Below are positions 57,275 to 64,000 of a stretch of DNA of 64,000 nucleotides, one piece after another; within the stretch, counting starts at the first letter, position 1, and every line of letters starts with the position of its first letter. Under the pieces are notes generated by a model. The model was not told the DNA's origin and ran no database searches. It saw only the letters and a list, made by a program, of their open reading frames with translations. Location: positions 1-64,000 of the forward strand of contig NZ_MVAG01000071.1 in assembly GCF_002177115.1 (NCBI RefSeq), written 5' to 3'. The stretch comes from Chryseobacterium mucoviscidosis. Lineage in GTDB: Bacteria > Bacteroidota > Bacteroidia > Flavobacteriales > Weeksellaceae. Both the position numbers and the translations under genes were made by a program.

Positions 57275-59434
57275 TTAAAACCAGTGTCCTAAGATAACAC
57301 TGAATATGCCTTTTTGATTGTTTTTAAGTGAATGACTGAAGTTGATTTTAATCTGTCCGAAAGGAGATTTGTATCCAGCCGTTAATCCTACTGAACTGAA
57401 GTTTAATTTTACCGCATCCTCAAAAGTTATATCATTGGAAAGGTTGGCAAAAGAGAAATTTCCGCTCAGGAAATAGTTTTTATTGAATTTAAACTGAAGG
57501 TCGTTTGAAATTAAAACCACATTATTGCTGTTTAGCTGAGCAAAATAAAATCCTGAAAAGCTTCTGTAGTTTACGATATTCTGTTCAAAAATTCCGCCCA
57601 GTCTGTATTTGTAAAACTCGGGAAGGTTTTCTCCGATAGTGATTCCTCCGTAAAGATTGAGTCTGTAGGAAAACTGTTTTGAAAGAGGAAGATTTATCCT
57701 GATGTCTGCTTTTACCTGAACGAGTCTTTTTTCTACTTCCGATTTTAGTAGATCGATTACTTTTCCTTCGGCGTTAATGTAAATTCCGCGGGTAGGGAAG
57801 TCTCTGTCGTTTTGGGTATCGCTTTTCAGAAATACGTACGGATTGAGAAATCTGCTGTATCTTTTATTGTCTCCGTTGAATTCTGCTTCGAAATAATCGT
57901 GACTGATTCCGCCGCCGATGGCAAATTTATCTTTCCAGATTGACTGGAGGTAGGCTTCATTTCTCAGCCAGAACCATTTGTCGATTTCGTTGTTATTGTT
58001 GCCTCTTAAACTGAAGCTCATTCCCGAAGAATAAATTCCGAAGCCGGGAATATATCCGTTATCAATAAAATAGTTTAAATAATATCGGGGTTTGTCTCCC
58101 ACAACAACATCAAGTGAAAGATTTGAATTTCGGAATAAAAGTCGTTTTGCTGAATAATTTAATAGAAGTCCGGTTTTGAAAATTTCGTCGTAATGTAAAC
58201 CGAATTTTAGAAAGTGTCTTGTATCGTCTTCGGTAACGTAGAGCTTAAGGTAATTTGAATTGTTTCCGGAAATAATATCGTAATTGATGAATTTGTAATT
58301 GTTGGTGGCGACTAATTTATCAATCTGTTTATTGATGCTTCCGTAGGTTTGAAGAGAAGGAAGCCGCAGTCCCATTTTCCCTAAAACATAATTTTTACCG
58401 TAAATTCTGCTTCCTTCGATCTCGAGACTGTCGATTTTATAGACATTGGAGTAAATAGGGCTCATTTGCTGTCTGATTCTGTCGAAAGGCCTCTTGGGTA
58501 GCTGATCGAGAATATTGACGTATTTTAAGCCTTCTACGTAGCCGCTGTCGAGAATTTTTTTCTTATCATCGTAGCTTGTAGCGGTCATACCTGTTAAATT
58601 AGGCTTGATGTTGATGTCGGTATATTGATACTGTCTTTTGGTATCTTTTTTAATTCCGAAATCAATAACCTGATTTAAGATGGCAATAATGCTGTTCAGG
58701 TCTTCACGTTTTGAAAGATCCTGATTTAGATCTACCCCTATAACGATATCAATTCCTTTATCTTTTAAAGGTTTGGAAGGATAGTTTACCGTCATCGCTC
58801 CGTCAATATAAATACTGTCATTTATTTTTACCGGATCCATGAGTGATGGAAATGCAGAACTTGCCATAATCGACTGTACCAGATCTCCTTTTTCAAAAAT
58901 CTGCATATTGCCGCTTTCCAGGTTGGTCGCGACACACATAAAAGGAATAGGAAGTTTGGAGAAATCGTCGATGTTGGAAACATTTTTGAAAAGTTCCTTC
59001 AGCAGATATACATTTTTCTGTCCGGAACTGATGGAAGAGGGCAGGGTAATTTTTCCGTTTTTAAGAGGAATAGACAAAAGATATTTGTCAACAGATTTAT
59101 TAAAGAAAGTTGTTTCCTGTCGTTTTGCTTTGGGATCAGTGATTAAAGAATAGAAATCGGTGTCCATTACAATCTTTTCTATCTCTTTTCCGGAATATCC
59201 TGAAGCGTACAGTCCGCCGACAATGGCTCCCATACTTGTTCCTGCAATATAATCTACTTTTACGCCCAGAGAATCCAGCACTTTAAGTACGCCTACATGA
59301 GAAAATCCTTTAGCTCCGCCTCCTGCAAGAGAAAGTCCTATTTTGGGATTTTTCGGAATAACGAGGTCTTTCTTTACCTGAGACTGAATCAGAAGCAATT
59401 GAAAGGCAAATAAAATAATCAGGAACTTTCTCAT
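57275..59434 (-). CDS. patatin-like phospholipase with C-terminal BamA-like barrel
   Basis: A 719-residue outer-membrane protein. After a signal peptide (LFAFQLLLIQSQ) comes a patatin domain: oxyanion GGGAKG (residues 38-43), nucleophile in GTSMG (S67) and D-G-A in YIDGAMTVNYP near 212. Residues about 320-400 form a POTRA-like part and the end is a beta-barrel. This is the PlpD type, which exposes or places a lipase at the outer membrane. Confidence 0.88.
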   Translation of the reverse strand: MRKFLIILFAFQLLLIQSQVKKDLVIPKNPKIGLSLAGGGAKGFSHVGVLKVLDSLGVKVDYIAGTSMGAIVGGLYASGYSGKEIEKIVMDTDFYSLITDPKAKRQETTFFNKSVDKYLLSIPLKNGKITLPSSISSGQKNVYLLKELFKNVSNIDDFSKLPIPFMCVATNLESGNMQIFEKGDLVQSIMASSAFPSLMDPVKINDSIYIDGAMTVNYPSKPLKDKGIDIVIGVDLNQDLSKREDLNSIIAILNQVIDFGIKKDTKRQYQYTDINIKPNLTGMTATSYDDKKKILDSGYVEGLKYVNILDQLPKRPFDRIRQQMSPIYSNVYKIDSLEIEGSRIYGKNYVLGKMGLRLPSLQTYGSINKQIDKLVATNNYKFINYDIISGNNSNYLKLYVTEDDTRHFLKFGLHYDEIFKTGLLLNYSAKRLLFRNSNLSLDVVVGDKPRYYLNYFIDNGYIPGFGIYSSGMSFSLRGNNNNEIDKWFWLRNEAYLQSIWKDKFAIGGGISHDYFEAEFNGDNKRYSRFLNPYVFLKSDTQNDRDFPTRGIYINAEGKVIDLLKSEVEKRLVQVKADIRINLPLSKQFSYRLNLYGGITIGENLPEFYKYRLGGIFEQNIVNYRSFSGFYFAQLNSNNVVLISNDLQFKFNKNYFLSGNFSFANLSNDITFEDAVKLNFSSVGLTAGYKSPFGQIKINFSHSLKNNQKGIFSVILGHWF

Positions 59435-59437
59435 AGG

Positions 59438-61885
59438 CTAATCTTTAATATAAATCCGTTTCACACGGGGCGAAATGGAGGTTAAAACTTCATAGGTTAT
59501 TGTTTTGCAGTAGTCTGCGAATTCTTTTAAACTTGGTTTTGCGTTAAAGACGGTTACGGTATCACCTTCTTTAACATTCGGGATATGATCTACGTTAATC
59601 ATCATCATATCCATACAGATGCTTCCTACAATCGGAGCAAGGGTTTTGTGGATTCCTACATTTCCGACTTGGTTTCCGATTAATCTTGGGATTCCATCGG
59701 CATATCCTACAGGAATAGTTGCTATTTTTGTCTGATGATCTGTTTTAAATCGACGGCTGTAACCAACTGATTCTCCATTTTCTACCGTAGAAATTTGAGA
59801 AATTACCGTTTTAAAACTTACCACAGATCTTAACTGTTTTTGTATTTCACTGTTTGGTGATTCTCCTAACATTCCAATCCCGATTCTTACCATATCGTAC
59901 TGATGATTGGTGTAATTTGTAATTCCTGAAGAATTTAAAATATGTCGGATAGGAGTGTATCCCAATTTTTCTATCAAATAGCTGGAATTTTTCTCAAAGG
60001 TTTCTAGTTGATGTAAGGTAAATTCTTTTTCATCCGGTAAATCAGATGATGAAAGATGGCTGAAAATACTCTGAACTTTTACATTCATTGAATTTAAAGT
60101 CTCGCTTAACTGATCCAGTTCATTGCCTTTAAAACCAAGACGATGCATTCCTGTTTCCAGTTTGATGTGGATCGGGTATTTCTTATCATATCCGGATTTC
60201 TGAACTGCTTCATAGAATAATTCCAGAACTCTGAAACTGTAAATTTCCGGTTCCAGATTGTAAGCAATCACCGTTTCATAACTGTGCTGTTCAGGATTCA
60301 TGACCACAATAGGAACCGTAATTCCTTTTTTTCTGAGTTCTACGCCTTCATCTACAAAAGCCACTCCAAGATAATCTATGTGATGATGCTGTAAAAATTC
60401 CGAAATCTCATAACTTCCTAAACCATAAGAGTTTGCTTTTACCATCGCCATCATTTTTGTGGATGGTTTTAGTAAAGATTTATGGTAATTGATGTTATGA
60501 AGAATAGCATTCAAATTAATTTCTAAAACCGTATCGTGTTTTCTAAGTTCAAGCAGATCTTTAAGTCTTTCGATTTCAAATTTTCTTGCCCCTTTTAATA
60601 AAATGATCTGGTTTTCTATTTCTGTAAGGTTTTTACTTTCAATTAATTCCTGAGTATTGATAAAAGTAAAAGTTTTAGCTTTAAATAATTCACTAAATTT
60701 TGATATTTCATCACCGATCAGGAAAACAGAATCAAATTTCTGCTCGTTTACAAGCTCGGAGACTTCTTCATACAGTTCTTTTGAATTTGAATTTACCCCT
60801 ACAATATCTGTAAGAACCAGAGATTTTTTCGGTTTGTTGTATTCATTAAGAAATTGAAGAGCGGTTTTCAGAGAATCAAGATCAAGGTTAAAAGAATCGT
60901 TTATGACAATATTGTTCTTAATTCCTTCAATTGCTTCAAGTCTCATTTCAACGGCCTTTAAAGCGTTGATTTTTTCGATGATCTTTTCGTTATCAATACC
61001 AAGTTCCTTTAAAACCGTTACAAGCGCCAAAGCATTCGTTAAAGTCGCTTCATCTCTCTGATGAACCGGAAAAGAAATTTCTTCGTCGAAATAATGTACC
61101 GTTACCTCTTCGTTTTTCGAAATATTGTTTTTGAAGTAAACTTCGTTGTCTTCCTTAAAGCCGTAAGAAATTAATTTTTTACCTGAATATAATGCCTTTA
61201 TCTTTTTGTCAACCAGAGAATTATCTCCGTTATAAATAACCGTTTCAGAGTGTTTGAATAATTTGATCTTTTCATCAATCAGCTCCTCCTCCGATTGGAA
61301 GTTGGCAAGATGAGCAGTTCCGATATGGGTAAGCAAACCAATCTGCGGATGGAAAATATTTTCGAGCTTTTCCATTTCGTTCGGCTTGGAAATTCCTACT
61401 TCAAAAATTCCTAACCGATGAGAATTGTTAATCTGAAGCAGAGAAAGCGGAAGTCCGATCTGAGAATTGAAACTCTTCGGGCTTTTCACCGTTGGAAATT
61501 CATTCCACAGACATTGATACAGCCACTCTTTTAAAATTGTTTTTCCGTTACTTCCTGTAATTCCGACGGATTTTAAATGAGCATTTTCAAAATGAAATTT
61601 AGCTAATCTTTGAAGAAATTCCACAGAATTCTCAACAATGATCCATGTAATATTTTCAAACTGCGGATGATGATGTTCGGAAATGATGACGTTTATTCCA
61701 CGGTCTACCGCAGATTCAATGAACTTTTCCCCGGAATTTTTTGAAGTATTGATCGCTATAAACGCAGTATTTTTAGTAGAATAAATAATCCTGCTGTCGA
61801 AAGCGATATTCCTGATCAATATATTTTTGTTTCCAATAATCTTCGCATTGGTGATTTCTGCGATATCCTCTGCTGTAAAGTTCAT
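59438..61885 (-). CDS. murF/alr: bifunctional MurF / alanine racemase
   Basis: An 815-residue fusion. The first 450 residues are the UDP-MurNAc-tripeptide ligase MurF (ATP loop GITGSNGKT near residue 109). The rest is a PLP-dependent alanine racemase (Lys in MMAMVKANSYGLG near residue 478, catalytic Tyr in GYSRRFKT). Both produce parts of the same peptidoglycan building block, D-Ala-D-Ala, so the fusion joins supply and use. This arrangement is common in Bacteroidota. Its start overlaps the toxin stop by one base. Confidence 0.95.
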   Translation of the reverse strand: MNFTAEDIAEITNAKIIGNKNILIRNIAFDSRIIYSTKNTAFIAINTSKNSGEKFIESAVDRGINVIISEHHHPQFENITWIIVENSVEFLQRLAKFHFENAHLKSVGITGSNGKTILKEWLYQCLWNEFPTVKSPKSFNSQIGLPLSLLQINNSHRLGIFEVGISKPNEMEKLENIFHPQIGLLTHIGTAHLANFQSEEELIDEKIKLFKHSETVIYNGDNSLVDKKIKALYSGKKLISYGFKEDNEVYFKNNISKNEEVTVHYFDEEISFPVHQRDEATLTNALALVTVLKELGIDNEKIIEKINALKAVEMRLEAIEGIKNNIVINDSFNLDLDSLKTALQFLNEYNKPKKSLVLTDIVGVNSNSKELYEEVSELVNEQKFDSVFLIGDEISKFSELFKAKTFTFINTQELIESKNLTEIENQIILLKGARKFEIERLKDLLELRKHDTVLEINLNAILHNINYHKSLLKPSTKMMAMVKANSYGLGSYEISEFLQHHHIDYLGVAFVDEGVELRKKGITVPIVVMNPEQHSYETVIAYNLEPEIYSFRVLELFYEAVQKSGYDKKYPIHIKLETGMHRLGFKGNELDQLSETLNSMNVKVQSIFSHLSSSDLPDEKEFTLHQLETFEKNSSYLIEKLGYTPIRHILNSSGITNYTNHQYDMVRIGIGMLGESPNSEIQKQLRSVVSFKTVISQISTVENGESVGYSRRFKTDHQTKIATIPVGYADGIPRLIGNQVGNVGIHKTLAPIVGSICMDMMMINVDHIPNVKEGDTVTVFNAKPSLKEFADYCKTITYEVLTSISPRVKRIYIKD

Positions 61886-62187
61886 TATAAATCGTCTATG
61901 ATGAATTTTTTATCTTCGTCCTGAAAATTATTATATAAACGTAATATTTTCAGATAATTTGTTTCTAATCTGTAAATAAGTGTAGTCTGCTCTGTGATTA
62001 GAATTTTATTATAATCCGGAAATTTTTCCAGTTTTTGAAATACTACTTTTCTGTCAAGAATTAAACTAATTCTGTGGTTAAGAATATGTATAAAATTCTG
62101 ATATTCTTTGTAGGTAAATCGAGTTCCAATATAATCTTCTATCTGCTCGAGATCCTGAAGAGCGAATTTAGACCACCTTATTTCCAT
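61885..62187 (-). CDS. RelE/ParE-type toxin
   Basis: A 100-residue protein of the RelE/ParE fold: MEIRWSKFALQDLEQIEDYI (first helix and strand) and FPDYNKILITEQTTLIYRLE (strands 3-4). It would cut mRNA or block gyrase. It overlaps the antitoxin upstream by 20 bases and murF/alr downstream by 1 base, so the toxin gene is tightly built into the operon. Confidence 0.8.
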   Translation of the reverse strand: MEIRWSKFALQDLEQIEDYIGTRFTYKEYQNFIHILNHRISLILDRKVVFQKLEKFPDYNKILITEQTTLIYRLETNYLKILRLYNNFQDEDKKFIIDDL

Positions 62188-62488
62188 ACTTTTTCAGAAA
62201 ACGTTCCTCAGAAACTTTCATTACTTCGTCATGTGTATGATAAATTCCGTTTTCAAAATCATTTTCAGCTTCTTTTAAAGAATTCAGGAAAGACTGTTCC
62301 GGTTCTATAATTTCCGCAATCTTCAGCAATTCCTCCGGAAGAAATTTTTTCTCTTTCATCTTTCTGAAAAACGTAGGCTCGGAAATTCCGCTTTTCTCGA
62401 TGATGTATTTCATTTTGAAAGGCGAATTTTTCAAAATCTCGTCAATAGAATTGCTGATCTTGATGTAATTTTTAATCTCTAATATCAT
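62168..62488 (-). CDS. antitoxin of the RelE/ParE pair
   Basis: A 106-residue small acidic protein that precedes the toxin and overlaps it by 20 bases. It has an HTH-like piece, MKYIIEKSGISEPTFFRKMK (residues 25-44), so it can bind its own promoter, and a C-terminal acidic helix (FENGIYHTHDEVMKVSEERFL) that likely covers the toxin. The family is not named with certainty. Confidence 0.72.
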   Translation of the reverse strand: MILEIKNYIKISNSIDEILKNSPFKMKYIIEKSGISEPTFFRKMKEKKFLPEELLKIAEIIEPEQSFLNSLKEAENDFENGIYHTHDEVMKVSEERFLKKYGNKVV

Positions 62489-62542
62489 TTTCTGATAGTT
62501 TTCACTATTAAATTTTAAACAAAATTAATAATAAATTTGATA

Positions 62543-63133
62543 TTAAATCTCTTTTTTATTCAAAACTTCATCCACAAAAACTCTTCTGCTTACCGCATCG
62601 TAAGATTCTGTTTCTCCGAGTTCTACAAGATCTTTTCCTGCGGAAGTTCTCATAGAATAATTGGCAAGATTTCCCGTTCTTCTGCAGATCGCATGAACTT
62701 TTGTAACATATTCTGCAGTTGCCATCAGATTGGGCATCGGTCCGAAAGGTCTTCCGAGAAAATCCATATCCAGACCTGCAATAACTACTCTTATTCCGCC
62801 ATTTGCCAGTTGATTGGCTATATCCACAATGCTTTCATCAAAAAACTGCGCTTCATCAATCCCCACTACATGACAGTTGGAGGCCAGCAAAAGAATTTCG
62901 CTGGGATTTTCTACCGCCGTGCTTCGGATTTTATTCTGATTGTGCGAAACCACATCTTCATCCGAATATCGGGTATCCAGTTTAGGTTTAAAAATCTCTA
63001 CATTCTGCCCTGCCATTTCAGCTCTTCTAAGCCTTCGGATCAACTCTTCGGTTTTTCCGGAAAACATTGAGCCACAAATAACTTCCATCCAACCACTTTG
63101 TTTGGAATGATTAATTGTATTTTCTAAAAACAT
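62543..63133 (-). CDS. tdk: thymidine kinase
   Basis: A 196-residue type II thymidine kinase that phosphorylates thymidine. Motifs: ATP loop GSMFSGKTEELIRR (residues 22-35), GIDEAQFFD near 92-100 and the CRRTGN zinc-region segment near 145, which has only one of the cysteines usual in this pair. Full length. A -7 box, TACTTTTG, lies at 63163-63170 on the minus strand upstream of it. Confidence 0.93.
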   Translation of the reverse strand: MFLENTINHSKQSGWMEVICGSMFSGKTEELIRRLRRAEMAGQNVEIFKPKLDTRYSDEDVVSHNQNKIRSTAVENPSEILLLASNCHVVGIDEAQFFDESIVDIANQLANGGIRVVIAGLDMDFLGRPFGPMPNLMATAEYVTKVHAICRRTGNLANYSMRTSAGKDLVELGETESYDAVSRRVFVDEVLNKKEI

Positions 63134-63162
63134 TTGTTAAATTAGCCGTATATTTTTAACTT

Positions 63163-63170
63163 CAAAAGTA
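63163..63170 (-). promoter_or_regulatory. -7 box of tdk
   Basis: TACTTTTG fits TAnnTTTG on the minus strand, 29 bases before the tdk ATG. Confidence 0.5.
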
Positions 63171-63193
63171 AGCAATTTTAACAAGATTCTTCT

Positions 63194-64000
63194 ATGCAGA
63201 ACATCCAAGATTTAAAGGAAAAGATTTTTTTTGAATCCAAGAATATCATTGGTATTTTGGATAAAATAAGCAACGTAGACGAACTTTCGTCAAAGCAGGA
63301 TCTTGTGGAAGAGCTTGCCAACAGAATTTCGTTTCTGCGTCTGCTGGAAAAAAATATCGAGTATTTCGGAAGTGAAAATTCTTCGCTGATTTCAGAAAAT
63401 AAAGAAAAATTTTCTTCACCCGCTCCTTTGCAGGAATCCCATGATTTCAGCAGTGAAGTAATGGAAGAAGAAGCCATTTTCAATAATGAGCTTAATGAAA
63501 TTGACGGAAGCGAATCCGGAAATTATTTAACTGAAGTGACTGAAGAAGAGGCTATTTTCAATAATCAGTTAAATGAGATTGTAGAGGGTGAACTTCACGA
63601 AACTTTAGTTAATTTTGCAGAAGGAAATTCTCAGGATGAAATTCAGAATGATTTGAAAGAGAATGAAGATGTTTTCAATGCTCAGTTAAATGAACTGGAT
63701 GAATATGAAACTTCTGAAAACAGCGGATCGGATCTGAATTTTGTGGATGAAGAAAGAATTCTGGCAAATTCTGAACCCGAAAATGATGAAGAAATCTCGG
63801 AAGAAATTTTTAATGACAGCAAAACGGAAGAAGAAGTTATTTTTAATCATCAACTGAATGAATTTGATGAATTTGAGAACGAAATTTCGGACAATCGTGG
63901 AGATATTCTGAATGATTTTGATGAAGAAGAGAAAATTCAGAATAATTATCAGTATAAAAATGAAGAAGAATCTGAAGATATTCCAAGCATTTTTGATGGA
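63194..64000 (+). CDS. acidic repeat protein, cut by the window end
   Basis: An open frame from ATG at 63194 continues past the window (269 codons seen). It begins MQNIQDLKEKIFFESKNIIG with a helical start; after about residue 90 it becomes strongly acidic. A unit of 14-16 residues recurs: EEEAIFNNELNEID, EEEAIFNNQLNEIV, ENEDVFNAQLNELD and EEEVIFNHQLNEFD. The stretch looks disordered. It is divergent from tdk and separated by 60 bases. The family is not recognised; the C-terminal part lies outside the window. Confidence 0.7.
   Translation, partial: MQNIQDLKEKIFFESKNIIGILDKISNVDELSSKQDLVEELANRISFLRLLEKNIEYFGSENSSLISENKEKFSSPAPLQESHDFSSEVMEEEAIFNNELNEIDGSESGNYLTEVTEEEAIFNNQLNEIVEGELHETLVNFAEGNSQDEIQNDLKENEDVFNAQLNELDEYETSENSGSDLNFVDEERILANSEPENDEEISEEIFNDSKTEEEVIFNHQLNEFDEFENEISDNRGDILNDFDEEEKIQNNYQYKNEEESEDIPSIFDG

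Overview
The window reads as one chromosomal contig end from a flavobacterium of the Bacteroidota, most like Chryseobacterium and relatives. This is inferred from recognised families, not from a search. Supporting signs are two GLPGLI-family proteins, a fused MurF/alanine racemase, a SprE/PorW-like gliding/type IX secretion lipoprotein, a KGG-leader peptide, and upstream boxes of the form TAnnTTTG (the Bacteroidota -7 element). No rRNA, tRNA, CRISPR array, IS transposase or prophage was seen. Bases 1-127 are homopolymer-rich and look like an assembly artefact inside a dispersed repeat.

Layout. 0.2-2.6 kb: ferrous iron uptake (feoA, feoB and a small Cys-tailed membrane protein). 2.7-8.3 kb: two GLPGLI proteins, a large outer-membrane barrel, an HTH regulator and a small secreted protein. 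8.9-14.8 kb: a JmjC-like cupin protein, small unknown proteins, a serine hydrolase, an M14 peptidase and a bacteriocin-like peptide. 15.2-29.6 kb: a same-strand NAD/ADP-ribose island. 29.7-38.1 kb: a DUF1579 lipoprotein, lepA, a BamA-like barrel, two paralogous secreted proteins and an ECF sigma/anti-sigma module. 38.4-42.9 kb (plus strand): a DUF2520 protein, a KdsC-type phosphatase, Maf and SprE. 42.9-51.3 kb: tsaB, an SDR, yraN, an LD-carboxypeptidase, a LysE exporter, rnr and rpiB. 51.3-64 kb: a likely origin-proximal region with DnaA-box-like sites, pgk, and mnmG bracketed by two perfect parS sites, then ybeY, a patatin, murF/alr, a toxin-antitoxin pair, tdk and an acidic repeat protein cut by the window end.

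The most interesting part is the 15-30 kb island. It encodes enzymes that make or remove ADP-ribose derivatives: KptA, a sirtuin, three ADP-ribosylglycohydrolases, two macrodomains (one broken by an in-frame TGA), a PARG-type protein with an unusual N-terminal domain, DUF4291, an NAD-kinase-like protein with an altered GGDG motif, an SPFH protein, a SLOG-like protein, an Fe(II)/2-oxoglutarate oxygenase and NADAR. At its upstream end lies an NrtR-type Nudix regulator. I found four copies of one palindrome-like site: upstream of nrtR, at NADAR (two copies) and upstream of the SPFH gene. In the nrtR and NADAR copies the site overlaps a TAnnTTTG promoter box. This suggests an NrtR-controlled regulon. 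The island also shows active rearrangement: truncated 5' copies of the macrodomain gene alternate with an ~85-bp repeat, a kptA 3' remnant lies downstream, and two tandem glycohydrolases share a nearly identical 3' end. The component families are known from published comparative work on NAD-utilising pathways. The combination, its operators and the repeat array are what deserve a second look.
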